Source: Bacteroidetes bacterium HLUCCA01 (GTDB taxonomy: Bacteria; Bacteroidota; Rhodothermia; Balneolales; HLUCCA01). From it: 64,000 bases of DNA. The notes below the pieces were generated by a model that was not told the DNA's origin, did not search any database, and worked only from the letters and a program-made list of their open reading frames with translations. The position numbers were made by a program, and so were the translations under genes. The first letter of the stretch is position 1, and every line of letters starts with the position of its first letter. The stretch covers positions 95,217 through 159,216 of the forward strand of contig LIHN01000007.1 in assembly GCA_001314545.1 (NCBI GenBank), given 5' to 3'. This document shows, piece by piece, positions 17,365-26,713 of the stretch.

Positions 17365-18129
17365 TCAGGCCTCCCCTTTTGATGGGTTCTGCGTGTCGTC
17401 CTGCTTCGATGGTGACCCTGGCGCGGGTTTGGCGGCGGTTCCGGCGACCCTGGCGGCATCAGCAGCGTCCGGGGCGGCGGTTCCGGCGGCCTTGGCAGCA
17501 TCAGCAGCAGGTACAGCGCCGGTTCCATCATCAGCAGCCCTGGCTTTTTCGGCGGCTTCCTGCTCTTTTTTGAGTCGTGCCTCCTCGGCTTTTTGCCGCG
17601 CTTTCTCCTCTTTTTCCTTTTGCTTCTGAATGGCTTCCGCCTCGGCCTTCGCCTTGACGTCATCCACCTCCACCGGCGAAAGCTGGCTGAATTTGTACAG
17701 CAGATTCGAGCGATCGTACTCCGAATACTCGTACTCCTGCTCCATGTAGATGCAATTGGTCGGACAGGGATGCACACACAGATCGCAGTACATGCATTTG
17801 GCCATATCAATGTTGAATCGGGTCAGCCAGAAGCGCTTGGGGTTGCCGGTAGAAGTCTTGCCCAGGTCCACATCGGCCGTAGTCGGCACCGTTTCGATGT
17901 CGATACAGTTCACCGGACAAGCCTTGGCGCACAGCGTACACCCAATGCAGTCGTCCATGTTCACAAATAATCGCGCCCGGGCGTTTTTGGGCAACGTAGC
18001 CCGCTCCTCGGGGTACTGCAGGGTGACCGTGGGTCCCACCAGGTGCCGACCGGTAATACCCATGCCGGTGAAAATCGATTTGAAGGTTGCCCAACTGTTT
18101 TTTACAGCTTGTACCATGTTACTTCTCAT
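17365..18129 (-). CDS. nuoI: NADH-quinone oxidoreductase subunit I with a long C-terminal tail
   Basis: Ferredoxin-like subunit of the peripheral arm that binds clusters N6a and N6b. Both motifs are present: CIGCTLCAKACPVNCI and CMYCDLCVHPCPTNCI. The catalytic core ends near residue 155; about 100 extra residues follow. These are first a charged, probably coiled-coil stretch rich in Lys, Glu and Ala, then an Ala/Pro/Asp-rich disordered stretch. Typical bacterial NuoI has 160-180 residues, so the 254-residue length is unusual. Confidence 0.95.
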   Translation of the reverse strand: MRSNMVQAVKNSWATFKSIFTGMGITGRHLVGPTVTLQYPEERATLPKNARARLFVNMDDCIGCTLCAKACPVNCIDIETVPTTADVDLGKTSTGNPKRFWLTRFNIDMAKCMYCDLCVHPCPTNCIYMEQEYEYSEYDRSNLLYKFSQLSPVEVDDVKAKAEAEAIQKQKEKEEKARQKAEEARLKKEQEAAEKARAADDGTGAVPAADAAKAAGTAAPDAADAARVAGTAAKPAPGSPSKQDDTQNPSKGEA

Positions 18130-18136
18130 TCAGTTG

Positions 18137-19165
18137 TTAAAAGATCATTTCCCACAGGGCCGCCAGCACCAGGTTCACAAAAGACAGCGGGATGAGGATG
18201 TTCCAGCAGATAGCCATGAGCTGATCCACCCGGTATCGCGGCAGGGTCCAGCGAATCCACATCATCACAAATACCAGCACCAATCCCTTGAGCATGAACC
18301 AGAAGAAGCCCCAGAACGGACCGGCGAGGAAGTCGCCAAAGGGAGAGTTCCATCCGCCGAAGAACAGCGTTGCGCCCAGCAGGGAAAGCAGCAGCATATC
18401 CGCATACTCGGCCAGCATGAACATCGCCCATCGCATCCCCGAATATTCGGTCTGATAACCGGCCACCAGCTCCGACTCCGACTCCGGAAGGTCGAACGGC
18501 ACGCGGTGCGATTCGGCCAGGATGGAGATGAAAAACATGATGAAGGCCGTGATCAGAAAGGGATTCTGGAATATCAGCCAGTTCGGCAGAAAGCCCAGGG
18601 TATCGTTGCCCGACTGCAATTCGGTGATTTCCATCAGGTTCAGCGATCCGGCTACCAGCACCACCGTGAGCACCGTGGCAATGGTGGGAACCTCGTAGCT
18701 GACCATCTGGGCGGCACTTCGCATGGCGCCCAGCAGCGACCATTTATTATTCGAGGCCCATCCACCCATGATGACGCTGAGGGTAAGCACCGAGGTAACG
18801 GCCAGCAGGTAAAACACCCCGATGTTCACCATACTGCCGATGTAGCCGCTGCTGAACGGGATGACAGCGAAGGCCGCATAGGAGGCCGCAAACATCATGA
18901 AGGGCGCGAATTTGAACCAGAATCTGCTGGCATCGGCCGGAATGATATCTTCTTTCTGGATGAGCTTGAGCAGGTCGGCGATGGATTGCGCCCAGCCGTG
19001 CCAGCCTCCCACCCGCATGGGACCGAGGCGATCCTGGATGAATCCGGCTACTTTCCGCTCGGCCCAGATTGCCACCAGCGCATATACCAGGATGATGGTC
19101 AGCGGAATGGCCGCGTGCAGCAGCAGCGCCGGCAAAAACGGCATGGAAGAAAGTGTTTCGTTCAT
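18137..19165 (-). CDS. nuoH: NADH-quinone oxidoreductase subunit H
   Basis: Membrane subunit of complex I that forms the quinone entry chamber, 342 residues and eight or nine helices. It has AERKVAGFIQDRLGPMRVGG near residue 32 and the acidic loop AESHRVPFDLPESESELVAG. Its start overlaps the nuoD stop (ATGA), so translation is coupled. Confidence 0.97.
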   Translation of the reverse strand: MNETLSSMPFLPALLLHAAIPLTIILVYALVAIWAERKVAGFIQDRLGPMRVGGWHGWAQSIADLLKLIQKEDIIPADASRFWFKFAPFMMFAASYAAFAVIPFSSGYIGSMVNIGVFYLLAVTSVLTLSVIMGGWASNNKWSLLGAMRSAAQMVSYEVPTIATVLTVVLVAGSLNLMEITELQSGNDTLGFLPNWLIFQNPFLITAFIMFFISILAESHRVPFDLPESESELVAGYQTEYSGMRWAMFMLAEYADMLLLSLLGATLFFGGWNSPFGDFLAGPFWGFFWFMLKGLVLVFVMMWIRWTLPRYRVDQLMAICWNILIPLSFVNLVLAALWEMIF

Positions 19166-20301
19166 CGGTCTACCTCCCCAAGTACGATGTCAATACTTCC
19201 CACGATGGCCACCACATCGGCAATCAAGGCTCCTTTGGAGATGGCCGGCAGCATGCTCAGGTGCACAAAACTCGGAGCGCGGGCCTTGATGCGGAAGGGC
19301 GCGGCCGACTTGTCGCTGCTGATGAAATACCCCAGCTCACCCCGGGGCGACTCCGTGCGCACATACAGCTCCCCGTCTTTGGGTCGGATGCGTTTCGGGA
19401 TAGCCGCCATCACATCGCCTTCATCGGGCATACCCTCCAGGGCCTGCTCAATGATGCGCAGGGATTGCTCCATTTCAAGCACCCGCACATGGTAGCGATC
19501 CCAGCAGTCGCCCACCGTGCCCATCTCCCCCGTCCCCACAGGAATATCAAAGTCAAAGCGGTCGTAAATGGAATAGGGATCGTTTTTGCGCAGATCCCAG
19601 GCAACGCCGGAGCCCCGAAGCACCGGTCCGGATGCGGCATAATTCAGGGCCACCTTCGCAGGTAATACCCCGATGTTGGCGGTTCGTTTTACAAAGATGC
19701 GGTTGTAGGAAAGCAGGTCTTCGAGCTCCTTGATTTTGGGTCGGAAGGAGGTTACGAAATCGGCTACATCGCCCTTGAAATCATCCTGCAGCGGACGCAT
19801 AAGTCCGGCCACAGCGAAGTAGTTGTACAGCAGGCGGGCACCGCTGTTCTTCTCAAAGATGTCCAGAATTTTTTCACGTTCTGTGAACAGGTACAGGAAG
19901 GGCGAAAACGCGCCGAGGTCGAGTCCGAAGGCCCCGATTCCCAGCAGGTGACTGGCTATACGCTGCAGTTCGACCAGAATCACCCGGGCATATTCCACGC
20001 GCTCGGGTACTTCCAGTTCCAGCAGGCGTTCAATGGCAATGACATAGCCATGCTCCTGGTTCATCGCCGAAACGTAGTCCATGCGGTCGGTGTAGGGAAT
20101 GACCTTGGCGTAGTCCTGCAGCTCTTCGGCATATTTTTCAAAGCAGCGGTGCAGGTACCCGATATTGGGACGGACTTCTTTAATCAGCTCCCCGTCCAGC
20201 ACCAGTTCCAGACGCAGTACGCCGTGGGTTGAGGGGTGCTGCGGACCCATATTAATGACCATTTCGTGGTTGTCAGCACCGGTTTTGACCAATTCCATCA
20301 T
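19162..20301 (-). CDS. nuoD: NADH-quinone oxidoreductase subunit D
   Basis: 49-kDa quinone-site subunit, 379 residues, related to the large subunit of NiFe hydrogenases but without the metal Cys ligands. The quinone-binding loop GPQHPSTHGVLRL is near residue 20, with the invariant His; GYLHRCFEK and the ESPRGELGYFISSD stretch are also present. It is a separate gene from nuoC, not fused to it. Confidence 0.97.
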   Translation of the reverse strand: MMELVKTGADNHEMVINMGPQHPSTHGVLRLELVLDGELIKEVRPNIGYLHRCFEKYAEELQDYAKVIPYTDRMDYVSAMNQEHGYVIAIERLLELEVPERVEYARVILVELQRIASHLLGIGAFGLDLGAFSPFLYLFTEREKILDIFEKNSGARLLYNYFAVAGLMRPLQDDFKGDVADFVTSFRPKIKELEDLLSYNRIFVKRTANIGVLPAKVALNYAASGPVLRGSGVAWDLRKNDPYSIYDRFDFDIPVGTGEMGTVGDCWDRYHVRVLEMEQSLRIIEQALEGMPDEGDVMAAIPKRIRPKDGELYVRTESPRGELGYFISSDKSAAPFRIKARAPSFVHLSMLPAISKGALIADVVAIVGSIDIVLGEVDR

Positions 20302-20322
20302 GGTATTCTGTTCGTCTGGTGA

Positions 20323-20811
20323 TTATTTGGTGGGAATGCCCTGGTAGAAGTCCTGCTGCACGTAGTCCTTGCGCAGTGCATGACCTTCCCAGTCGTCCGG
20401 GGTGAGGATGCGTCGCAGGTCAGGATGGTTGTCGAAGATGATCCCGACCATGTCAAAGGCTTCGCGCTCATGCCAGTTGGCGGTTTTCCAAAGGCGTTCC
20501 AGCGAGGGAATATGGGGATGGTCCAGCGGCACGCGGACTTTCAGGTTGATGGTATGCCGGAGCGTGGTGGAATCCAGGTTGTAAACCACGCCCAGTTCGT
20601 TTTCCTTGTCGTAATGCAGTCCGCTCAGGCACATGAGCACGTCAAACTGAAACGCGGGATCGTCGCGCAGGGCGAGGGCTACGGGAGGGAGCATTTCCGG
20701 GGCGAGCTGAATCCAGGGCTGCCCGACCGACCCTTTCATGAGTTCGATGCGGTCCGCACCGAAGCGGTCCTGCAGGTTCCGGGCGATTTCTTCGGGGGTC
20801 AGTTTACTCAT
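20323..20811 (-). CDS. nuoC: NADH-quinone oxidoreductase subunit C
   Basis: 30-kDa subunit of the peripheral arm, 162 residues. The family signature begins [20 protein letters not shown] and is followed by [17 protein letters not shown]. Its start overlaps the nuoB stop in an ATGA quadruplet (20808-20811). It is followed by nuoD after 21 nt. Confidence 0.96.
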   Translation of the reverse strand: MSKLTPEEIARNLQDRFGADRIELMKGSVGQPWIQLAPEMLPPVALALRDDPAFQFDVLMCLSGLHYDKENELGVVYNLDSTTLRHTINLKVRVPLDHPHIPSLERLWKTANWHEREAFDMVGIIFDNHPDLRRILTPDDWEGHALRKDYVQQDFYQGIPTK

Positions 20812-21563
20812 GGTGTACCTCCCTGAGGATTGGATTTCGGTTTATCCTGTGGTGCGCCATCCGGCCCGGGGGCATCATCCCCGGCAGCACCTGCGGGTCT
20901 GGTTGAAACCTCGGCATCCTGGCGGTCTGCAGCTTCGGCACCATCCCCTGTCGAGGTTTTGGGCACGGGCGACCCGCCAGCCTGCAGATCCGGCACCAGG
21001 TCGCGTTCGGCCGGGGTTTCAGTACCGGTAGTACCCGCTGACGTTGCGCTGCTTTCGCGATCCGCAACTGCGGTTGCACGGTCTTCGATGACCGTCTCTC
21101 CGGTGATTTTCTCCTGCAGTTTAAGGAAACCCTCCAGCAACGCCTCGGGACGCGGCGGACAGCCAGGCACATACACATCCACCGGAATAACCTTGTCGAC
21201 CCCCTTGAGTACATGGTACCCATGCTCCCAGTACGGTCCGCCGCAATTGGAACACGAGCCCATACTGATGACATAGCGCGGTTCAGACATCTGCTCGTAC
21301 AGGCGCAGAATCCGGGAGGCCATTTTCAGGGTGACCGTTCCCGCCACAATCATTACATCGGCCTGTCGCGGAGACGAGCGCGGGATAATACCGAAACGGT
21401 CGAAATCGTATCGGGAGGCGGCTGTGGCCATCATTTCAATAGCGCAGCAGGCCAGGCCGAACTGCTCATACCAAAGCGAATTCTTGCGTGCCCAATTCAG
21501 CGCACTTTCCAAAGAAACGATGATGATGTTGGGGTCGTGATATTTTTTGTCGAGAAATCCCAT
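20808..21563 (-). CDS. nuoB: NADH-quinone oxidoreductase subunit B with a low-complexity C-terminal tail
   Basis: Subunit that binds cluster N2, the last Fe-S centre before quinone. The tandem Cys of [10 protein letters not shown], the GSCSNCGG motif and [15 protein letters not shown] are all present. The core ends near residue 155, and roughly 95 extra residues follow, rich in Ala, Thr, Asp, Gly and Pro. The 251-residue length contrasts with the usual 160-220. The coding frame of the tail stays open without frameshift and runs into nuoC with an ATGA overlap, so the tail is genuine. Confidence 0.95.
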   Translation of the reverse strand: MGFLDKKYHDPNIIIVSLESALNWARKNSLWYEQFGLACCAIEMMATAASRYDFDRFGIIPRSSPRQADVMIVAGTVTLKMASRILRLYEQMSEPRYVISMGSCSNCGGPYWEHGYHVLKGVDKVIPVDVYVPGCPPRPEALLEGFLKLQEKITGETVIEDRATAVADRESSATSAGTTGTETPAERDLVPDLQAGGSPVPKTSTGDGAEAADRQDAEVSTRPAGAAGDDAPGPDGAPQDKPKSNPQGGTP

Positions 21564-21643
21564 AAGACAAGGGTTGAGGGTAAAAAAAAGGACGGTACGG
21601 CTTGGTTACCGGGCGATGGGTGCAATGGCAGACAACGGGTACA

Positions 21644-22168
21644 TCAGGGCGATGGTGTTTCAGGGGGCGGGCCCGATGAGGCAGCGGTGGCGGTTTCGGG
21701 CCCGGGCGGCACAACGGCCATGGCAGCAAGGGCTTGTCGGGCAACGGCCTCCTCGTCCGGATGATCCAGCACGCCAACGCCGTCTACATAGCGGGGGAGT
21801 CGTGGCAACGGAACATCCCATCGAAGGTGCCCTTTACCGAGTTCATAGATAAACCCAAGAAAAATCAGGGAAACAAACACCAGCATGGCACCGAAAGCGA
21901 ACCAACCCACATCCTGAAATACCAGAGCCCAGGGAAACAGCAGCAGGATTTCCACCTCAAAAATGAGGAACATCAGTCCGGTGATATAAAAACGGTTATT
22001 GAACTGAACACGGGCGTCACCTACAGGCACTTCCCCGCACTCGTAGGTCATCAGCTTTACCGGACTCGGGCGGTCGGGCCGCACCAATTTGGATACAAAC
22101 AGGGCAATTCCAACAAACAGACCGCCTGTTATCATAAACAACAATACATAGCCAAAATCACTCAGCAT
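21644..22168 (-). CDS. nuoA: NADH-quinone oxidoreductase subunit A
   Basis: Three-helix membrane subunit of complex I and first gene of the operon. The signature is YECGEVPVGDARVQFNNRFY with IFEVEILLLFPWA following. The core fits the usual 120-130 residues, and the last 45 or so (Ala/Pro/Thr-rich, ending PPPETPSP) are an extra tail. The start at 22168 is backed by GGAG 5 nt upstream. Confidence 0.95.
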   Translation of the reverse strand: MLSDFGYVLLFMITGGLFVGIALFVSKLVRPDRPSPVKLMTYECGEVPVGDARVQFNNRFYITGLMFLIFEVEILLLFPWALVFQDVGWFAFGAMLVFVSLIFLGFIYELGKGHLRWDVPLPRLPRYVDGVGVLDHPDEEAVARQALAAMAVVPPGPETATAASSGPPPETPSP

Positions 22169-22645
22169 AGGTGCTCCGCTTACAGGTGTTCAACCAACCG
22201 GGGTGCAGAATCCGGTGGCCACTGGCATTAATTTAGGTACAGTACCGGCCGGCGATCGGCAAAACGCGCCATTCCGGTCATCCATCCATTTCCAAAGGGG
22301 GCTGGCTTTGGTCAAAATACATCAAAAAAGCCCTTCCACTCATTCGATGGAGTGAATTTATTATTTTCTTACCTAATTATCCAAAATTATATCAGACAAT
22401 CTTCTCATCATTTGAGCGATGCTTCGCATATTCTGTTGTCTGGGTCAAAAACAGCGTGGTTCCGCGCCAGCGAGGCGAGCTCACGATTCCACACCCGGAC
22501 CGTGGTACGTCCCGCTTCCGTGATTTCATCATTGTCTGCGGTAACGTTCTGATCAAATCGTCTGCGCGTCTGACCGGTGCATGCAGGTTTGGCAATACCG
22601 GTGTGAACAGCTAAATTCCATAACCCATTAACAGCTTCCAATCCC
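22169..22645. other. Divergent intergenic region between nuoA and rmlA
   Basis: It should contain both the nuo promoter (minus strand) and the rmlA promoter (plus strand). An AT-rich patch at about 22310-22400 is the likeliest promoter zone. A weak CACTC/GAGTG hairpin at about 22336-22355 is followed by a T-rich stretch. The 18-bp motif found upstream of the ferredoxin and rrf2-nifJ genes is not seen here. ORFs in the remainder are unrecognisable. Confidence 0.4.
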
Positions 22646-23524
22646 ATGAAAGGCATCATTCTGGCCGGCGGCGCCGGCACCCGACTCCATCCCAGCACCC
22701 TGGTGGTCAGCAAACAATTGCTTCCGGTTTACGACAAACCCATGATTTATTATCCCCTGACCACGCTGATGCTCTCGGGCATACGCGACATCCTGATCAT
22801 TTCCACCCCGGAAGACCTCCCCCGCTTCCGCGAGCTTCTCGGCGATGGCTCCCAGTGGGGCATAACCCTTTCCTACGCCGAACAACCCCGACCGGAAGGC
22901 CTCGCGCAGGCCTTTATCATCGGCGAGGAGTTCATCAACGGGCAACCTGTAGCGCTGATCCTGGGCGACAACATCTTCTACGGGCAGGGACTTTCAGGTA
23001 CGCTGCAACGGGCCGCATCCCAAACCGAAGGCGCTACCGTTTTCGGATACAACGTGACCGACCCGAAACGCTATGGGGTCGTGGAGTTTGATGCCAACGG
23101 CAAAGCCCTGAGTATTGAAGAAAAGCCCGCCCGACCCAAATCGAACTTCGCCGTGGTAGGGTTGTATTTCTACGATCATCAGGTCTGTGAACGGGCCCGC
23201 AACCTGCAACCCTCCGCCCGGGGCGAGCTGGAAATCACCGATCTGAACCGGGTCTATCTGCAGGCCGGTGAACTAACCGTTGAAATCATGGGTCGCGGCA
23301 CCGCCTGGCTGGATACCGGCACGCACGACTCCATGCTCCAGGCATCCAACTTTGTGCAGACCGTTGAACAACGACAAGGTCTGAAAATCGCCAGTCCGGA
23401 GGAGGTTGCCTGGCGGATGGGCTATATCAATGCATCACAGCTTGAGCAGCTTGCCCTCCCTCTGGTCAAGAGCGGCTACGGGGAATACCTGCTTCGTTTG
23501 CTGGCTCAGCCCAAACACGCCTGA
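22646..23524 (+). CDS. rfbA: Glucose-1-phosphate thymidylyltransferase
   Basis: First enzyme of dTDP-L-rhamnose synthesis: it joins dTTP and glucose-1-phosphate to give dTDP-glucose. The 292-residue length is standard. The nucleotide-binding motif [20 protein letters not shown] is at residues 8-27, followed by [14 protein letters not shown], and the metal/sugar site has [11 protein letters not shown] near residue 110. RmlB, RmlC and RmlD are not in the window, so this copy stands alone. Its stop is 17 nt from the stop of the convergent histidine kinase gene. Confidence 0.97.
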   Translation: MKGIILAGGAGTRLHPSTLVVSKQLLPVYDKPMIYYPLTTLMLSGIRDILIISTPEDLPRFRELLGDGSQWGITLSYAEQPRPEGLAQAFIIGEEFINGQPVALILGDNIFYGQGLSGTLQRAASQTEGATVFGYNVTDPKRYGVVEFDANGKALSIEEKPARPKSNFAVVGLYFYDHQVCERARNLQPSARGELEITDLNRVYLQAGELTVEIMGRGTAWLDTGTHDSMLQASNFVQTVEQRQGLKIASPEEVAWRMGYINASQLEQLALPLVKSGYGEYLLRLLAQPKHA

Positions 23525-23541
23525 CACGGGCCGGTGCCGTT

Positions 23542-26403
23542 TCACCCTTCGCCTGAAGGAATCAGCAGACTCAGCAGGCGGTCTACCGCTACCGGCTTGG
23601 TCAAAAAGTCATCCATTCCCGCCAGCAGACATCGCTCCTCCTCTTCCTTGAACGCGCCGGCGGTAAGGGCGATGATACGTACGTGCTCCCGGCCCGGCGA
23701 TTCCAGCTGCCGGATGGTACGGGTGGCTTCCAGTCCGTCCATTTCAGGCATCTGAACGTCCATAAAAATGATATCCGGCTGATGTTGCCGGAAGCAGTCT
23801 ACCGCCTCAAGACCATTTTTGGCCTCGTGGATGACGGCTTTGGGCAGATGGGTGTTCAGTATGGCTTTGAGCAGAATCACATTCATGGCCACATCCTCGG
23901 CAATCAGGATGTTCAGACCGTGGCCATCATGCGGAAATTCGGGTTTTCTGGTTTCACGGGACTGCATTTGAGCGTGTTTACGACTGCGGGAAGCCCGGTT
24001 GACCGCGTCATAAAGGCTGTGATACCCCATGGGTTTTGTCAACCGTGCGGCTACCTCGGTTCGATCAATCTGCCGGAGGATGTCCTCTTCGAATACGGCC
24101 TGGTGCATGAGAATAACCGGCAGGGGACTACGTCCGGATCCGGTTTTCTCCGTCAGATCAGCGATGATCTCGAGGGCCTCGGCGGGCTCTGAACCCAGGT
24201 TCAGATCTACGATCAGCAGGTCGAAGCCCTCCGGGCCGACCAGCACCTGGCGCAGATCATCCGGCGTACCTGCCCGCACAATTTCAGCACCCCGCCACGT
24301 GAGCATGTCGCCTATCAAAACAGAAGATTGTGTTGAGCAATCGGCTAACAGAATGCGACGCAAGGGAAGCGGATCGTCAGGCGAGCCCGCAGCCGGGGGG
24401 GCATCCGGATTGTATTGGGCATGCAGATCAAACATGAAAACACTGCCCTCGCCGAAGGTGCTTTCCAGACGAATAGTGCTGTCCATTTTGGAGGCCAGCA
24501 AACTTGAAATTACCAATCCCAGTCCGGTACCGCCGAATTTGCGTGTTGTAGACGCATCGGCCTGATGAAACGCCTGAAACAATTTGGATTGCTGCTCCGG
24601 CGTGATGCCGATACCGGTATCAGTCACCCGAAAACCAAAATATCCCCGGGCATCATGATTCGGGTCAGGCCGGAAGGTTACATCCAGCCGCACAAATCCT
24701 TCACGGGTGAACTTCACTGCGTTGCTCAGCAAATTGCTGAGTATCTGCTTAACCCGCACCGGATCTGCCATCACACGTCGGGGCATATCAGGAGGTATCG
24801 AAAGCAGGAGTTCCAGACCTTTATCGGCTATCACGGGCTTGACCAGGTCAATGGCTTCCTCGCAGATTTTCACCATATCGGTTTCAACGATATCCAGCTC
24901 CAGCCTGCCGGCCTCAATTTTTGAAAAATCCAGAATGTCATTAATTATGGCCAGCAGCGACTCCCCGGAGGTACGTGCATTACGGGCATATTCCTGCTGT
25001 ACGGTGGTCAGCGGTGTGCGCAGGAGGAGGTCGTTGAAACCGATTACCCCGTTCAGCGGGGTGCGGATTTCGTGGCTCATGTTGGCCAGGAAACGGCTCT
25101 TGGCCTGATTGGCCTCCTCAGCCCGGATGGCAAGCCGATGATTTTCCGTAGCGCTGGCTTCCAGGTCCTTGTTGGCTGTTAGAATCTGCTGCTCGTAGGC
25201 TCTGCGGGTATGTTTTTCACGGGTCAGGGTAACCACCCACCCGATCATAAGCCCCAGAATGAGCAGGGTGGCAAAGGAACCGGCCAGGATGAACTGCCAC
25301 CAGTCGCGCCAGACGTCGCTTATCTGGGTTTCGGGAATATCATCAAAGGGCGGCAGCCTCAGGGTGCGGGCCAGCACTTCCACGTCCAGATAATCGGCCG
25401 GGATGGTGTACCCGTAAATACCAGCCTGCCGGGCAGCAGGATCTTCCGGGTCGAGGGCCAACAGCGCAGCCGTTACGTATCTGACAGCCCGTTCATCGGC
25501 ATGCGGAAGGGCAAAAACCGGCCATTCCGGATACAGGCGGGTGGAGGTGATGTAGCCGAAATAACCGTAGAGCCGCTCATTGATTACGTAAATCTGATCG
25601 GGATCGAGGCTTCCCTCGGCCACCATCTCTTCAATGATACCGCTGCGGATAAACGCCACCTCCGCCTCGCCGCGCAGCAGGGTTCGTACCGACTCCTTGT
25701 GCTCACCGGTGAGGATGAGTCCCCTGAGGTCTTCCGGCAGATCAACGCCGCTGAGAGCCAGCTCCATAGCCTGTGCCCGGTAGCCTCCCATGTGCTGGGT
25801 ACTGGGTGCCGTCACGACCTTTCCACGTACATCCTCCAGGCTGCGGATGTGGGTGCTGGACTGCATCGTCAGAATCACACCGGCCAGATGTCGCTGAGGA
25901 CCGCCCATGGGATCGGTAGACACGAGGGTGGCCAGCACTCCGGAGAGCGGGAATTGCCGTCGGACTGCCAGATAATGGGTAGGATTGGTGGTTACCAGGT
26001 CGAAAGCCCGCTGATTGATTCCGGCATAAATGCTGTCCATGGGTACAACCTGCATAGTAACGTAGAAATCGTCCAGATTTTCGTTGAGATAGGCTATCAG
26101 AGGTGCATACTGTTCACGGGTACGCTCAACGCCCAGGTAAGCGAAAATTCCCCAGGTCAGGGGCTGCCGGCCTTCCATTGCGTACCCGTCGGCACCGGTT
26201 GGGTCGGATTGCAGCCGGGTGGCGGGTTCCGCCTCACCCAAGGTATGCATCGCCGGACCGGCCGGTATACCGTTCACAGCGGCAGCATCGGCGGAAAGCA
26301 CAGGCAGGCATAGCCATAACACCGGCAGTATTACCCTCCAAAACCACATCCTGCCCGCAGGTGGTTTGCGATTGCGGTTCGACCGCGCTGTTTGTACCCT
26401 CAT
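23542..26403 (-). CDS. Hybrid sensor histidine kinase with a periplasmic PhnD-type ligand domain
   Basis: Membrane-bound sensor of about 950 residues. After a signal/TM segment comes a periplasmic domain of about 300 residues resembling PhnD/TtrS-type binding proteins ([18 protein letters not shown], then [31 protein letters not shown]). A second TM helix, a short coiled coil, the HisKA domain ([14 protein letters not shown]), the ATPase domain ([13 protein letters not shown]) and two receiver domains follow. The second receiver is complete ([22 protein letters not shown]); the first keeps its Asp (IVDLNLG) and Lys but has only one acidic residue at the N-terminal site. There is no HPt domain. 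No ribosome site decides the start; GTG 26475 and ATG 26349 are alternatives. Ligand unknown; an oxyanion is plausible from TtrS. Confidence 0.88.
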   Translation of the reverse strand: MRVQTARSNRNRKPPAGRMWFWRVILPVLWLCLPVLSADAAAVNGIPAGPAMHTLGEAEPATRLQSDPTGADGYAMEGRQPLTWGIFAYLGVERTREQYAPLIAYLNENLDDFYVTMQVVPMDSIYAGINQRAFDLVTTNPTHYLAVRRQFPLSGVLATLVSTDPMGGPQRHLAGVILTMQSSTHIRSLEDVRGKVVTAPSTQHMGGYRAQAMELALSGVDLPEDLRGLILTGEHKESVRTLLRGEAEVAFIRSGIIEEMVAEGSLDPDQIYVINERLYGYFGYITSTRLYPEWPVFALPHADERAVRYVTAALLALDPEDPAARQAGIYGYTIPADYLDVEVLARTLRLPPFDDIPETQISDVWRDWWQFILAGSFATLLILGLMIGWVVTLTREKHTRRAYEQQILTANKDLEASATENHRLAIRAEEANQAKSRFLANMSHEIRTPLNGVIGFNDLLLRTPLTTVQQEYARNARTSGESLLAIINDILDFSKIEAGRLELDIVETDMVKICEEAIDLVKPVIADKGLELLLSIPPDMPRRVMADPVRVKQILSNLLSNAVKFTREGFVRLDVTFRPDPNHDARGYFGFRVTDTGIGITPEQQSKLFQAFHQADASTTRKFGGTGLGLVISSLLASKMDSTIRLESTFGEGSVFMFDLHAQYNPDAPPAAGSPDDPLPLRRILLADCSTQSSVLIGDMLTWRGAEIVRAGTPDDLRQVLVGPEGFDLLIVDLNLGSEPAEALEIIADLTEKTGSGRSPLPVILMHQAVFEEDILRQIDRTEVAARLTKPMGYHSLYDAVNRASRSRKHAQMQSRETRKPEFPHDGHGLNILIAEDVAMNVILLKAILNTHLPKAVIHEAKNGLEAVDCFRQHQPDIIFMDVQMPEMDGLEATRTIRQLESPGREHVRIIALTAGAFKEEEERCLLAGMDDFLTKPVAVDRLLSLLIPSGEG

Positions 26404-26713
26404 ATCCGTACTTGATAAAAAAACCACAACAGACAGGAACTGCCGGTGGTTTATCGTCTGTAAATTAGGCTGCACAATTTCCCGATACCGTCCCCCCGGA
26501 TGTATCGTGGTTGTACATCAAGTTACGTGATTTCCGTAACATTTTTGGTTATCGGCATCTTTCAGGATGGTATAACCGGTTGGATATCAATTTCAGTGTT
26601 GAAAAACCATCGTGCTTATCTGAATTCTATTTAACGCATATTTGCAAACTCAGACCCGCAAAAGCGGGATATTTACATCCTTGCATGAATTTTAACCTAA
26701 CTACCTGCACCCC
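26404..26713. promoter_or_regulatory. Divergent promoter region with an inverted repeat
   Basis: It lies between the hybrid kinase and the DUF5916 gene. GTTACG and CGTAAC form an inverted repeat with 7-nt spacing at 26522-26540, a candidate operator. A CCCGC/GCGGG hairpin with a 4-nt loop at 26655-26668 lies 45 nt before the DUF5916 start and would be in its mRNA leader. Promoter elements themselves cannot be fixed with confidence. Confidence 0.4.

Noticed and set aside
17750-19495. 581-codon plus-strand frame opposite nuoI, nuoH and nuoD
   Set aside because: Antisense to three well-supported genes, with a translation very rich in His, Arg and Gln and no recognisable domain.
22392-22713. Two overlapping minus-strand frames in the nuoA-rmlA gap
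   Set aside because: The translations have no recognisable domain, and one runs into the rmlA start region antisense; not enough to call a gene.
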